A stretch of 64,000 bases of DNA from Streptococcus parasanguinis. GTDB taxonomy: Bacteria; Bacillota; Bacilli; Lactobacillales; Streptococcaceae. The notes beneath the pieces were generated by a model, which was given only the letters and a program-made list of their open reading frames with translations, had not been told where the DNA came from and did not search any database. Position 1 is the stretch's first letter, and the number at the start of each line of letters is the position of its first letter. Location: assembly GCF_023109675.1 (NCBI RefSeq), contig NZ_JALDUR010000011.1, forward strand, positions 1-64,000, in the 5' to 3' direction. A program made the translations under genes and the position numbers. This document shows positions 18,841 through 27,767 of the stretch, piece after piece.

Positions 18841-19653
18841 TTATAAGAATAATTGAATGAGTTGGCGCGCGACACCGTCCTCATTATTGGTAAAATCTGT
18901 GACGGAATCCGCGTAAGGAAGTAGGACAGAGCTCGCGTTTTTCATGGCGTATCCATGACCAGCGAGAGCTAGCATGTCGGTATCGTTGTGCTCGTCTCCA
19001 AAGGCAATCAAATCCTTCTGATCCATATTGAGTTTATCTAGAAGGTAGGTCAGAGCAGAAGCTTTGGTCACATTTTTTGGATTGCATTCCAGAATATTTA
19101 AGGGACCACCCCAAGTATTGATAGACAGATTGTAATCATAATGGCGATTCATTTCATCTGCCAGAGCATATTTGTCTTCCGCTTTCGTTTGAAAGAGGAT
19201 ACAGTTTGGGTCGCTCGTTACCCGCTCGGGATTGAATTGATTTTCTGGTTGGAAAGATTCAATACCGAATAATTTAGGGTCTGCAACGTGCTCATTTGGA
19301 TCGGTAATAAAGAATTTATTGCGGTATTCGCCAGCGATAAAGTCCGCTTGGATGGTGTCTCGGTTAGCGACCATATCTAGCAGGTATTTTTTATCTAAAG
19401 TCAAACATTGTTCATCCCCCCATTTTTTCTCAGGTAGATGCGTAAGGGAGCCGTTAAAATTGATCATTGGAGTATCTAGCTCTAGTTGTTTGTAGTAGGT
19501 GTGTGCCATACGATAGGGGCGGCCTGTTGTAATAATGACTTTATGGCCAAGAGCACTAATTTTTTTAATCGTATCAATGGTAAAGTCGCTCAATTTGCTT
19601 TCGGAATTTAAGAGGGTGCCGTCTAAATCTAGAGCGATCATCTTTTTATGCAT
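18841..19653 (-). CDS. Cof-type HAD-superfamily phosphatase
   Basis: Probable small-molecule (sugar- or nucleotide-phosphate) phosphatase of HAD subfamily IIB. It has 270 residues: motif I ALDLDGTLLN (residues 7-16) with the nucleophile and acid/base aspartates, motif II in IITTGRP (about 40), a C2-type cap in the middle, a conserved Lys before ASALTYLLDKL, and motif IV AFGDEHNDTDML (about 215). The substrate cannot be predicted. It is divergent from the purine permease. Confidence 0.88.
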   Translation of the reverse strand: MHKKMIALDLDGTLLNSESKLSDFTIDTIKKISALGHKVIITTGRPYRMAHTYYKQLELDTPMINFNGSLTHLPEKKWGDEQCLTLDKKYLLDMVANRDTIQADFIAGEYRNKFFITDPNEHVADPKLFGIESFQPENQFNPERVTSDPNCILFQTKAEDKYALADEMNRHYDYNLSINTWGGPLNILECNPKNVTKASALTYLLDKLNMDQKDLIAFGDEHNDTDMLALAGHGYAMKNASSVLLPYADSVTDFTNNEDGVARQLIQLFL

Positions 19654-19683
19654 AATTCGGTTCCTTTCGAGAAGAATGAGACC

Positions 19684-19692
19684 ATTATATCA
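19684..19692 (-). promoter_or_regulatory. -10 element of the HAD phosphatase gene
   Basis: Extended -10 TGATATAAT on the minus strand (TATAAT 19689-19684), about 30 bases before the start codon; no clear -35. Confidence 0.5.
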
Positions 19693-19739
19693 GAAAAATC
19701 GGAAAAGCGCTCAAAAATCAAGAAGAGAAGTAGGATTTC

Positions 19740-19768
19740 TTGAAAGACGAAAGATCTTTTGGTACAAT
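19740..19768 (+). promoter_or_regulatory. Promoter of the NCS2 permease
   Basis: -35 TTGAAA (19740-19745) and extended -10 TGGTACAAT (TACAAT 19763-19768) are 17 bases apart. The leader of about 55 bases is too short for a purine riboswitch. Confidence 0.75.
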
Positions 19769-19828
19769 AGAAATAACGTTCGCAAATTGATTGGGAGCGA
19801 GAATGATGAAAAAGGAGTTTATTCTGAA

Positions 19829-21250
19829 ATGGATAAGTTTTTTAAACTTTCAGAACATGGAACCACTGTTCGAACAGAGGTTCTTGCTGGTTTGACAACC
19901 TTTTTTGCGATGAGTTATATTCTCTTCGTAAACCCTCAAATGTTGTCACAAACAGGTATGCCAGCTCAAGGGGTCTTCCTTGCAACGATTATTGGATCCG
20001 TTGTCGGAACCTTGATGATGGCTTTTTATGCCAATTTACCGTATGCACAAGCACCAGGAATGGGCTTGAATGCCTTCTTTACCTTTACCGTTGTATTTGG
20101 TATGGGCTACTCATGGCAGGAAGCTTTGGGGATGGTCTTCATTTGTGGAGTGATTTCATTGATTATCACATTGACAAATGTTCGGAAGATGATCATCGAA
20201 TCGATTCCGACAGCTCTTCGCTCTGCTATTTCAGCGGGGATTGGGATTTTCTTGGCCTATGTTGGGATTAAGAATGCAGGATTTTTGAAATTCACGATTG
20301 ACCCTCATACCTATACAGTGGTCGGGGAAGGAGCAGATAAGGCGAATGCAACGATCTCAGCCAATGCATCTGCTGTTCCTGGATTGGTTGATTTTAACAA
20401 TCCGGCTGTCCTCTTGGCTCTTGTTGGTCTTGCGATTACTATTTTCTTTGTTGTCAAAGGGATTAAGGGAGGGATTATCCTTTCTATCTTAGCAACGACT
20501 GTGCTTGGAATTCTCATCCATGTGGTTGATATCACTAAAATTGACTTTGCAAGTAACCATCTAGGAGCTGCCTTTAATGATTTAGGCACGATCTTTGGTC
20601 AAGCTTTGGGATCAAAAGGATTGGGTTCTTTGATTTCCAATACGTCTCGTTTGCCTGAGACCTTAATGGCAATTTTAGCCTTCTCCTTGACTGATATTTT
20701 TGATACAATTGGAACTTTAATCGGTACGGGTGAAAAAGTTGGGATTGTTGCGACAAATGGGGAAAACCATCAATCAGCGAAATTAGATAAGGCCCTCTAT
20801 TCAGACCTTGTAGCGACTTCAGTCGGAGCCATTGCAGGAACTTCAAACGTAACGACTTATGTTGAATCTGCAGCTGGTATTGGAGCTGGTGGACGCACTG
20901 GTTTGACAGCCTTGGTTGTGGTAATCTGTTTTGCTATTTCAAGTCTCTTTAGTCCTTTGTTGGCGATTGTACCGACCGCTGCTACAGCTCCAATTTTGAT
21001 TGTTGTTGGGATCATGATGTTGAGTGGCTTGAAAAATATCCATTGGGAAGATATGTCAGAAGCAGTTCCTGCCTTCTTCACCTCTATCTTTATGGGCTTC
21101 AGCTACTCGATTACACAAGGGATCGCTGCTGGATTTATCACCTATAGCTTAGTGAAAGTGGTTAAAGGAGAAGCCAAAGAAGTGCACAGCATGATTTGGA
21201 TCCTAGATGTTCTCTTTATTTTAAACTACGTTAGCATGGCCTTGAATTAA
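19829..21250 (+). CDS. NCS2-family purine permease (adenine/guanine/hypoxanthine type)
   Basis: Proton-driven nucleobase importer of the AzgA-like NCS2 group. It has 473 residues and about a dozen hydrophobic helices, starting MDKFFKLSEHGTTVRTEVLAGLTTFFAMSYI, with family signatures NPQML, APGMGLNAFF and the conserved SLTDIFDTIGTLIGTG near 285. The start at 19829 follows AAAGGAG by 11 bases; the much longer upstream reading overlaps the divergent HAD gene and its promoter. The exact base transported is not evident. Confidence 0.9.
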   Translation: MDKFFKLSEHGTTVRTEVLAGLTTFFAMSYILFVNPQMLSQTGMPAQGVFLATIIGSVVGTLMMAFYANLPYAQAPGMGLNAFFTFTVVFGMGYSWQEALGMVFICGVISLIITLTNVRKMIIESIPTALRSAISAGIGIFLAYVGIKNAGFLKFTIDPHTYTVVGEGADKANATISANASAVPGLVDFNNPAVLLALVGLAITIFFVVKGIKGGIILSILATTVLGILIHVVDITKIDFASNHLGAAFNDLGTIFGQALGSKGLGSLISNTSRLPETLMAILAFSLTDIFDTIGTLIGTGEKVGIVATNGENHQSAKLDKALYSDLVATSVGAIAGTSNVTTYVESAAGIGAGGRTGLTALVVVICFAISSLFSPLLAIVPTAATAPILIVVGIMMLSGLKNIHWEDMSEAVPAFFTSIFMGFSYSITQGIAAGFITYSLVKVVKGEAKEVHSMIWILDVLFILNYVSMALN

Positions 21251-21266
21251 GTATCAGAAAAGTGCC

Positions 21267-21303
21267 AAAAAGGAATGGGAGTTGTCTCCCATTCCTTTTT
21301 AGA
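21267..21303. terminator. Terminator after the NCS2 permease
   Basis: A 14-bp perfect stem AAAAAGGAATGGGA / TCCCATTCCTTTTT with a six-base loop, ending in Ts. Confidence 0.9.
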
Positions 21304-21413
21304 TGGATCGAGGGAATTAATGGGGGAGTTTCCTGTTTTCTTTGATTCCTTTTTCTCAAAAACAAACCGGAGTCGAACAATTTCTAAAAGAAAGAGCAGA
21401 TTTTTAAAAAGTT

Positions 21414-21422
21414 TGGTATAAT
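21414..21422 (+). promoter_or_regulatory. Extended -10 directly before tsaE
   Basis: TGGTATAAT ends six bases before the tsaE ATG, so transcription should start at or within a base of the A of ATG. No Shine-Dalgarno is present. This predicts a leaderless mRNA. Confidence 0.65.
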
Positions 21423-21428
21423 AGAGAA

Positions 21429-21884
21429 ATGATTAGTCACAATGAAACGGAGCTGATCGCTCTAGGAAAACAGCTAGGAAAACTCTTAGAAAAGCAAGAC
21501 GTGATTATCTTATCAGGTGATCTAGGAGCAGGAAAAACGACCTTTACCAAAGGAATTGCAAAGGGGTTAGGGATTGATCAGATGATTAAAAGCCCGACCT
21601 ATACCATTGTTCGTGAATACGAAGGTCGCTTGCCTTTATACCATTTGGATGTTTACCGGATTGGGAATGATCCAGATTCTATTGATTTAGATGATTTTCT
21701 ATTTGGAGATGGGGCGACCATTATTGAATGGGGAGAGCTGATTGAGCCCAGTCTCTCGGATGCTTATCTAAAAATTTTTATCCGAAAATTAGAAGATGGG
21801 CGAGAGTTGGCTTTTGAAGCTCATGGAGCGCGTGCAGAAGCTTTACTGACATCCTTTGAGCAGGTGGAAAAAACGGATGACTAA
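21429..21884 (+). CDS. tsaE: tRNA threonylcarbamoyladenosine biosynthesis ATPase TsaE
   Basis: ATPase that works with TsaB-TsaD to form t6A37 in ANN-decoding tRNAs. It has 151 residues with P-loop GDLGAGKTTF (about 34-43), KSPTYTIVREYEG, and YHLDVYR followed by the Walker-B-like IIEWGE. The ATG lies immediately behind an extended -10 and lacks a Shine-Dalgarno, suggesting leaderless translation. Its last codons overlap the next gene by eight bases. Confidence 0.94.
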   Translation: MISHNETELIALGKQLGKLLEKQDVIILSGDLGAGKTTFTKGIAKGLGIDQMIKSPTYTIVREYEGRLPLYHLDVYRIGNDPDSIDLDDFLFGDGATIIEWGELIEPSLSDAYLKIFIRKLEDGRELAFEAHGARAEALLTSFEQVEKTDD

Positions 21885-22407
21885 GGAAAAGGAAGTGACA
21901 GTAGAAATTCGGCAAGCTGACAGTGCAGATGCGGCTCTTGTCGTTGTTTTCTTAAATCAAGTTGGGAAAGAGTCAGATTACATGACACTAGATGAAGCTG
22001 GAATTGGCATGTCTCCAGCAGACATGGAACAATTTCTGATGGTGCAAGAGATGGCGGAAAACCGGATTTGCCTCTTGTTATTTCTAGATCAGGAACTGGC
22101 AGCTTTGTTAAATATCACTGCAGCTTCTCAACGGTCCATTCAGCATATTGGTGATGTCTTTATTGTGGTTCAAAAAGCTTATTGGAATCAAGGACTTGGA
22201 CAGATCTTGTTGGAAGAAGGAATTGAGTGGGCGCACTCGACCGGTGTTCTTAGGAAACTAGTCTTGAATGTCCAAGTGCGCAACGAACGAGCAGTTCACC
22301 TGTATAAAAAGTTAGGTTTTGAGATCGAAGGTTGCCAAGCTCGTGGAGCTTGTTCAGCTGAAGGAGAATTCTTAGATGTTTACCTTATGGGGAAACTGAT
22401 AGATTAG
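21877..22407 (+). CDS. GNAT-family N-acetyltransferase
   Basis: Acetyl-CoA-dependent transferase of unknown substrate. It has 176 residues, with the central GNAT acetyl-CoA region around VQKAYWNQGLGQILLEEGIEWA (split by the R/Q-x-x-G-x-G/A pattern QGLG) and a C-terminal NVQVRNERAVHLYKKLGF motif. The position between tsaE and an LCP protein is conserved in streptococci. I use ATG at 21877 (GGTGGAAA upstream, overlapping tsaE); a GTG at 21895 behind AAGGAA is an alternative. Confidence 0.85.
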   Translation: MTKEKEVTVEIRQADSADAALVVVFLNQVGKESDYMTLDEAGIGMSPADMEQFLMVQEMAENRICLLLFLDQELAALLNITAASQRSIQHIGDVFIVVQKAYWNQGLGQILLEEGIEWAHSTGVLRKLVLNVQVRNERAVHLYKKLGFEIEGCQARGACSAEGEFLDVYLMGKLID

Positions 22408-22420
22408 AGAGAGATTCTAT

Positions 22421-23614
22421 ATGGTTAAAAAAATTATTTTAATGTTTTTGAGCTTATTGACGGTAACAGTGATTGGGATTGGGGCTTATGGCCTTACCAT
22501 CCTAAACCAAACGACTGGGACTCTCAGTAAGACCTATAAAGGCTTTGGAAATGAGACCAATGTCATTGCAGAAAACAAGCCGATGACTATCCTTTTGATG
22601 GGGGTTGATACAGGTAGCGGTTCTCGGGAAGATCCTTGGGCCGGAAATAGTGATACCATGATTTTGGTGACTGTTAATCCTCAAACAAAAGAAACAACCA
22701 TGACGAGTTTGGAAAGAGATATCCTAACCAATATTACTTCAGATGGCGAAACGGTCCAAGCAAAATTGAATTCGGCTTATGCTCAAGGTGGTGCCAAGTT
22801 AGCCATTAAGACCATTCAAGATCTTTTGAATATCCATATTGACCGCTATGTCATGATCAATATGAAGGGATTGGTTCAATTAGTGGATAAGGTTGGTGGT
22901 ATCACGGTTAACAATCCATTCGACTTCGATATCTCGATCGAGGAAAATGAGCCAGAATATACGGCTAAGATCGCACCAGGACGTCAGGAGATTAATGGGG
23001 ACCAAGCTCTCGTTTATTCACGCATGCGCTACCAAGACCCAGAAGGAGACTACGGACGTCAAAAACGCCAACGTGAAGTGATCAAAAAGATTGTTGAGAA
23101 AGTTTTAAGCCTCAATAGTTTGAGTCACTACAAAGGAATCATTGAGTCTGTTAGTGACAATATGCAAACCAACATAGCGCTTGACAGTAATAGCCTTCTT
23201 CAATTGCTAGGATATAAAGATGCCCTTTCAACGATTCATCAGTACCAGCTGAAAGGAGAAGATGCCACCTTAGCAGATGGCGGAAGTTATCAGATTGTCA
23301 CTTCAAAACATCTCTTGAAAATTCAAAATATCATCCGCAAAGCTTTGGGACTAAAAGAAATCAAAACATTGAAAACCAATGCTTACCTATTAGATGGAGA
23401 TGAAGAGTTGAAGAATGCTTCTTCTCAAAGTGATACGCCAGCGGCATCATCTGAGGAAGCACCTGTTTACCAAGAGTTTAACCAACTACCAGTTGTACCA
23501 TCGACCCAGGATACGGGAGTGGTGACGCCTCAAAGTTCTGTTGCACCAGTGACACCAGTTGCTCCAGCAGCTACAGAGTCGAGCAGTGTGACACCTACGG
23601 TACCTTCAGAATAA
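22421..23614 (+). CDS. LytR-CpsA-Psr (LCP) family cell-wall polymer ligase
   Basis: Membrane-anchored phosphotransferase that attaches teichoic acid or capsule-type polymers to peptidoglycan. It has 397 residues: an N-terminal membrane anchor (about 5-27), an extracytoplasmic LCP domain (about 75-235) with MGVDTGSGSR, NSDTMILVTVNP and the conserved Arg/Asp pattern in VYSRMRYQDPEGDYGRQKRQ, then a 60-residue Pro/Thr/Ser/Val-rich tail. It lies 14 bases after the GNAT gene and is probably co-transcribed. Which polymer it ligates cannot be told. Confidence 0.92.
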   Translation: MVKKIILMFLSLLTVTVIGIGAYGLTILNQTTGTLSKTYKGFGNETNVIAENKPMTILLMGVDTGSGSREDPWAGNSDTMILVTVNPQTKETTMTSLERDILTNITSDGETVQAKLNSAYAQGGAKLAIKTIQDLLNIHIDRYVMINMKGLVQLVDKVGGITVNNPFDFDISIEENEPEYTAKIAPGRQEINGDQALVYSRMRYQDPEGDYGRQKRQREVIKKIVEKVLSLNSLSHYKGIIESVSDNMQTNIALDSNSLLQLLGYKDALSTIHQYQLKGEDATLADGGSYQIVTSKHLLKIQNIIRKALGLKEIKTLKTNAYLLDGDEELKNASSQSDTPAASSEEAPVYQEFNQLPVVPSTQDTGVVTPQSSVAPVTPVAPAATESSSVTPTVPSE

Positions 23615-23617
23615 GAA

Positions 23618-23649
23618 AAAAACGATTGAGTTTTCTCAATCGTTTTTAT
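23618..23649. terminator. Bidirectional terminator after the LCP gene
   Basis: AAAAACGATTGAG / CTCAATCGTTTTT, a 13-bp perfect stem with a TTTT loop; it overlaps the last codons of the convergent 96-residue ORF. Confidence 0.9.
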
Positions 23650-23926
23650 TTGGTTGCCAGATGTCTTGAATTTCTTTTAGAGAGGCTGTTGCTTGTTGAC
23701 TAAATAGTTTGGTTTTGTATTGGAAATCCGTTACCAATTCTTGAAGATTGGTTTTTTGGTCTTGGATAATATCCAGATTGCGTTGGATTTTTGCTAGGTT
23801 ATCTTGAATTCCCTTAACCAAATGGCTGGATTCAGTCACCTCTGTTTTGATTTCTTTGCGGTTTTTTACTAAGTGGTAGCTAATGCTAGCTCCTGTTGCA
23901 AACCAAAAGAGATTTTTGAGTTTCAT
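23636..23926 (-). CDS. Small N-anchored coiled-coil protein, function unknown
   Basis: A 96-residue protein with a short hydrophobic N-terminus (LKNLFWFATGASISYHLV, about 3-20), then a heptad-rich, charged helical region to the end (about 25-90), probably a coiled coil. It resembles small YtxH-like membrane-associated proteins but lacks a diagnostic motif. A strong AAGGAGG precedes ATG. It follows the HIT gene by 12 bases, so it is co-transcribed with it; the terminator overlaps its C-terminal codons. Confidence 0.78.
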   Translation of the reverse strand: MKLKNLFWFATGASISYHLVKNRKEIKTEVTESSHLVKGIQDNLAKIQRNLDIIQDQKTNLQELVTDFQYKTKLFSQQATASLKEIQDIWQPNKND

Positions 23927-23938
23927 ATGGCCTCCTTT

Positions 23939-24352
23939 TTAACTGTTTTTGATGGTTTCTGCAAGAACTGCTAGTTGTTCAAAATTAGGCTCGTGTTCAG
24001 TAAATGAAATGGCAAGCTCATCTTGATCGGAATAGCGGGGGATAATGTGGACATGTGTGTGAAATACGGTTTGTCCAGAAACTTCTTCCATGTTGCTGAT
24101 GATATTCATTCCCTTAGCTTGGGTAGCAGCTTCTACTTTTTTTGCAACTTTAGAAACACGTGCAAATAGTTGAGCTGTGGCGGTTTCGTCCATCTCTAAG
24201 AGGTTGCGAGCGTGTTTTTTTGGAACCATTAACGTATGACCTGGTGTAACCTGAGAGATGTCCAAAAATGCGAGGACTTCCTCGTCCTCATAGACTTTGG
24301 AGGAAGGAATGTCGCCAGCTATAATCTTACAAAAAATACAATCGTCAACCAT
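23939..24352 (-). CDS. hit: HIT family nucleotide hydrolase
   Basis: HinT-like purine nucleoside phosphoramidase/nucleotide hydrolase. It has 137 residues: zinc-type CIFCKIIAGDIPSSKVYED N-terminus and the histidine triad HTHVHIIPR (about 97-105). It is divergent from ecsA, as in many Firmicutes. Confidence 0.93.
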   Translation of the reverse strand: MVDDCIFCKIIAGDIPSSKVYEDEEVLAFLDISQVTPGHTLMVPKKHARNLLEMDETATAQLFARVSKVAKKVEAATQAKGMNIISNMEEVSGQTVFHTHVHIIPRYSDQDELAISFTEHEPNFEQLAVLAETIKNS

Positions 24353-24381
24353 AAATACACCTCTTTTAGACTAAATTTTGT

Positions 24382-24387
24382 TATAAT
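24382..24387 (+). promoter_or_regulatory. -10 element of the ecsA operon
   Basis: TATAAT about 35 bases before ecsA in the divergent hit/ecsA gap; the -35 is not clear. Confidence 0.5.
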
Positions 24388-24419
24388 ATAAGAACATTAT
24401 ACCAGAAATCGGAGAAAAT

Positions 24420-25151
24420 ATGTTAGAAATCAACAAGTTGACAGGGGGCTATGTCAACATCCCTGTCCTGAAAGAGGTGAGTTTTTCAGTTCCGGATGGC
24501 CAACTGATTGGTTTGATTGGACTAAATGGAGCTGGGAAGTCAACCACGATTAATGAAATTATTGGTCTCCTGCATCCTTATGCTGGGGAAGTACGGATTG
24601 ACGGCTTGAGTCTTCCAGAAGCTCCAACTGACTATCGTAAAAAAATTGGCTATATTCCAGAAACCCCTAGCCTATATGAAGAATTAACCTTGAGAGAGCA
24701 TATCGAAACCGTAGCTATGGCCTATGATTTAGACATGGATCAGGTCATGGTGCGCGTCCAGCCTTTGTTGGAACGATTTCGTTTGGCTGAAAAATTAGAT
24801 TGGTTCCCGACCCAGTTTTCAAAAGGGATGAAGCAAAAGGTCATGATTATTTGCGCCTATGCAGTGGATCCAAGTCTTTATATTGTCGATGAACCCTTTT
24901 TGGGATTGGATCCTGTTGCGATTGCAGATTTGATTCAGTTATTGGCAGATGAGAAAGCAAAAGGAAAATCGATTTTGATGAGTACCCACGTTCTGGATTC
25001 GGCTGAAAAGATGTGTGATGGTTTTGTGATCCTCCATAAGGGTCAGGTCCGAGCAAAAGGGACCTTGGACGAGCTGCGTTCAACTTTTGGGGATGAGAAA
25101 GCAAGTCTAAATGATATCTACATGACCTTGACAGAAGAGGAAACAGCATGA
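24420..25151 (+). CDS. ecsA: ABC transporter ATP-binding protein EcsA
   Basis: ATPase of the EcsAB transporter, linked in Firmicutes to protein secretion, competence and intramembrane proteolysis; the substrate is uncertain (peptide export has been proposed). It has 243 residues: Walker A GLNGAGKST (about 35-43), a divergent signature FSKGMKQKV in place of LSGGQ, Walker B LYIVDEPFLGLDP and the H-loop STHV. It overlaps ecsB by four bases. Confidence 0.93.
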   Translation: MLEINKLTGGYVNIPVLKEVSFSVPDGQLIGLIGLNGAGKSTTINEIIGLLHPYAGEVRIDGLSLPEAPTDYRKKIGYIPETPSLYEELTLREHIETVAMAYDLDMDQVMVRVQPLLERFRLAEKLDWFPTQFSKGMKQKVMIICAYAVDPSLYIVDEPFLGLDPVAIADLIQLLADEKAKGKSILMSTHVLDSAEKMCDGFVILHKGQVRAKGTLDELRSTFGDEKASLNDIYMTLTEEETA

Positions 25152-26203
25152 AAGAGTTGATGAAAAAACGGCAAGAAACGTTTCGAACTCAATGTGTAAA
25201 ATATAGCCGCTATGTTCTCAATGATCATTTCGTTCTCTTTATGTTGATTTTCATAGGATTTTTGGCGGTTCAATACAGCCAATTCTTGCAAGATCTACCC
25301 AAAGATACAAGCCTGATCCGCTGGAGTCTCATGATTGGCTTGCTCCTCTTGGTTCCGATTGGCTCCATTGCGACCTACTTAGAGAAGCCCGATGCTTTAT
25401 TCCTTTTGGTAAAGGAAGAGGAAGTGAAACGTTATGTCAAAGGGCAGGCCAAGAAGTCTTTTGTGTTTTGGTTTTTGATTCAAAGTTTTGTCCTTCTATT
25501 ATTTGTGCCTCTTCTTCTGGCAACAGGGCTGGATAAACTTGCTATTGTAGCTTATATCCTTGTCTTAGGGGTGGCTAAAGGGGCTGTTTTTAGCTGGAAG
25601 GAAGCGCGTTTCTACCAGGATGAAAATTTAAATTGGCCCTTGGCTATTGCTCGTGAGAATGCAAGGAAACAATTGATTCTTCGCTTCTTTGCCTTGTTTA
25701 CAACGGTGAAAGGTATTACTAACAGTGTCAAAAGAAGAGCGTACTTGGATGGTTTCTTAGGGCTTCTTCCCAAAACACATAGCAATACTTGGCTGCACTT
25801 ATATATGCGCTCCTTCCTACGGAATGGAGATCTTTTCTCTATGACTCTACGACTCTTGGCTCTTTCCATTCTCGCTATCATCTTTATTCCCCAACCCCTC
25901 GTAGTGATTGCCCTTGTAGCCTTGCTCAATTACTTGGTTATTTTTCAATTACTGGGGCTTTACAGTGCTTTTGATTACCAACCCTTGACCCTCCTTTTCC
26001 CGATGAAAAAGGGCAGTAAAAAGGCAGGGTTGAACAAAACGATTCAGCTGGTCATGGGGATGATAACGGTGATAGAAGGGGGAATTGGCCTGGTCTTTAT
26101 TTCAGATAAAGTCCTGTTGTTAGGCTTATTGGCTTATACAGTTGCTTTAATCCTACTCTATCTTCCATTTAAGATGGCGCGCTTGGTTGACGAAAGTCGT
26201 TAA
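25148..26203 (+). CDS. ecsB: ABC transporter permease EcsB
   Basis: Membrane partner of EcsA. It has 351 residues with a cytoplasmic N-terminal helix (KELMKKRQETFRTQCVKYSRYVLNDHF) and about eight hydrophobic segments in two blocks. ATGA overlap with ecsA implies coupling. The end overlaps the region upstream of ccrZ, so the operon probably runs ecsA-ecsB-ccrZ-trmB. Confidence 0.92.
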   Translation: MKELMKKRQETFRTQCVKYSRYVLNDHFVLFMLIFIGFLAVQYSQFLQDLPKDTSLIRWSLMIGLLLLVPIGSIATYLEKPDALFLLVKEEEVKRYVKGQAKKSFVFWFLIQSFVLLLFVPLLLATGLDKLAIVAYILVLGVAKGAVFSWKEARFYQDENLNWPLAIARENARKQLILRFFALFTTVKGITNSVKRRAYLDGFLGLLPKTHSNTWLHLYMRSFLRNGDLFSMTLRLLALSILAIIFIPQPLVVIALVALLNYLVIFQLLGLYSAFDYQPLTLLFPMKKGSKKAGLNKTIQLVMGMITVIEGGIGLVFISDKVLLLGLLAYTVALILLYLPFKMARLVDESR

Positions 26204-26243
26204 AATTAGTAAAATAGATTGGAAACTTTTTACGGAGGAAAAG

Positions 26244-27038
26244 ATGGACTCGAATGAAAAAGAGCTAAGCCTCACCCCAATTCCTGGGAAGAGTGGGAAG
26301 GCCTACATGGGGACCTACCCAGATGGTGGGCGCGTTTTTGTAAAAATGAATACGACCCCAATCCTTGCGGGTCTAGCAAAAGAACAGATTGCTCCTCAAT
26401 TGTTATGGAGTCGACGATTGCCAGATGGAAATGTGATGAGTGCCCAAGAATGGTTGAATGGGGAAATTCTCACGCCAAATGGGATGTCGAAAAAACAAGT
26501 GGTCAATATTTTAACGAGATTGCACCGTTCTAGACCTTTGATGACCCAATTGAAAAAACTTGGCTATCCTGTGGAATCTCCATTAGAATTGCTCAATTCT
26601 TGGAGCAACCGGTTGCCAATTGCCCTACGTCAGAACCACTATATCCAATCAGTCGTAAAGAATTTACGGAAGACAGTGCCTGCCTTTCGGGAGGATTATG
26701 CGACGATCGTCCACGGGGATGTCCGTCATAGTAACTGGATTGAGACAGAGAGCGGCTTGATTTATCTAGTCGATTGGGACTCTGTTCGTTTGACAGACCG
26801 GATGTTGGATGTGGCGCATATCTTGAGTCACTATATCCCAGATTCTAATTGGCGCGATTGGTTAGGCTATTATGGCTACAAGTACAATCAAAAAGTATTT
26901 GATAAACTCTATTGGTTTGGTCAATACTCTTTCTTGTGCCAAATTGCTAAATACTATGAAAATAATGATTTAGAAAATGTCAATCGCGAGATCTATGCTC
27001 TGCGCAATTTCCGGTTGAAATATGGAAAGGAAATATGA
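26244..27038 (+). CDS. ccrZ: Cell-cycle regulator CcrZ (aminoglycoside-phosphotransferase fold)
   Basis: Kinase-like protein that in pneumococcus is recruited by FtsZ and helps trigger DNA replication initiation through DnaA; homologous to B. subtilis YtmP. It has 264 residues: an N-lobe with GKSGKAYMG and the Lys of VFVKMN, a C-lobe with catalytic [12 protein letters not shown] (about 155-166) and the metal-binding [11 protein letters not shown] at 26244 follows GGAGG and matches the known length; the reading from 26187 lies inside ecsB. It overlaps trmB by ATGA, a conserved linkage. Confidence 0.93.
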   Translation: MDSNEKELSLTPIPGKSGKAYMGTYPDGGRVFVKMNTTPILAGLAKEQIAPQLLWSRRLPDGNVMSAQEWLNGEILTPNGMSKKQVVNILTRLHRSRPLMTQLKKLGYPVESPLELLNSWSNRLPIALRQNHYIQSVVKNLRKTVPAFREDYATIVHGDVRHSNWIETESGLIYLVDWDSVRLTDRMLDVAHILSHYIPDSNWRDWLGYYGYKYNQKVFDKLYWFGQYSFLCQIAKYYENNDLENVNREIYALRNFRLKYGKEI

Positions 27039-27670
27039 GAGTTAGAAATCGCAAGGGAGCGACTGAATTATTAGAAGCGAATCCACAATATGTGGTCCTA
27101 AATCCAGAAGATGCTAAGGGAAAATGGCATGGGATTTTCGGAAATGACCACCCCATCCATATTGAAGTGGGAAGTGGAAAAGGAGCCTTTATTACTGGGA
27201 TGGCTAAGGCCAATCCAGAGATCAACTACATCGGAATTGATATTCAAAAATCGGTCTTGAGCTATGCTTTAGATAAGGTCTTAGAAGCTGATGTTCCTAA
27301 CATTAAATTGCTTTGGGTAGATGGGGATAGCTTGACCAACTATTTTGAAGATGGTGAAATTGATCAACTCTATCTGAATTTTTCAGATCCATGGCCAAAG
27401 AAACGTCATGAAAAACGTCGCTTGACTTACAAGACCTTCCTAGACACCTTTAAACAAATTCTTCCAGAACATGGGGAGATTCACTTTAAAACAGACAACC
27501 GAGGTTTGTTTGAATACAGTTTGGTGAGCTTTTCGCAATATGGAATGACTTTGAAGGGAGTCTGGTTGGACCTTCATGCTAGTGATTTCGAGGGGAATGT
27601 CATGACCGAATATGAGAAGAAGTTCTCAAGTAAAGGTCAGCTCATTTACCGTGTAGAAGCACAGTTTTAG
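27035..27670 (+). CDS. trmB: tRNA (guanine-46-N7)-methyltransferase
   Basis: Methylates G46 of tRNAs with SAM. It has 211 residues, SAM loop [10 protein letters not shown] (about 44-53) and the catalytic/family motif [16 protein letters not shown] (about 115-130). Coupled to ccrZ by a four-base overlap. It is the last gene of the ecs operon; no strong terminator is seen before the rimP promoter. Confidence 0.95.
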   Translation: MRVRNRKGATELLEANPQYVVLNPEDAKGKWHGIFGNDHPIHIEVGSGKGAFITGMAKANPEINYIGIDIQKSVLSYALDKVLEADVPNIKLLWVDGDSLTNYFEDGEIDQLYLNFSDPWPKKRHEKRRLTYKTFLDTFKQILPEHGEIHFKTDNRGLFEYSLVSFSQYGMTLKGVWLDLHASDFEGNVMTEYEKKFSSKGQLIYRVEAQF

Positions 27671-27678
27671 CATATTCC

Positions 27679-27707
27679 TTGCAATCGTTGGGGAATCGTG
27701 CTATAAT
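27679..27707 (+). promoter_or_regulatory. Promoter of the rimP-nusA-infB operon
   Basis: -35 TTGCAA (27679-27684) and extended -10 TGCTATAAT (TATAAT 27702-27707) are 17 bases apart. A GAGGCG/CGCCTC hairpin in the leader (about 27730-27753) lies just before the rimP Shine-Dalgarno. Confidence 0.82.
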
Positions 27708-27767
27708 ACACTAAATGAATAGAAAAGGAGAGGCGGGGAAATATCTTCGCCTCTTATCTATGAGGAG

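Noticed and set aside
19769..19828. A possible purine riboswitch in the leader of the NCS2 permease
   Set aside because: The leader is only about 55 bases and lacks the conserved loops; too short for an aptamer and an expression platform.
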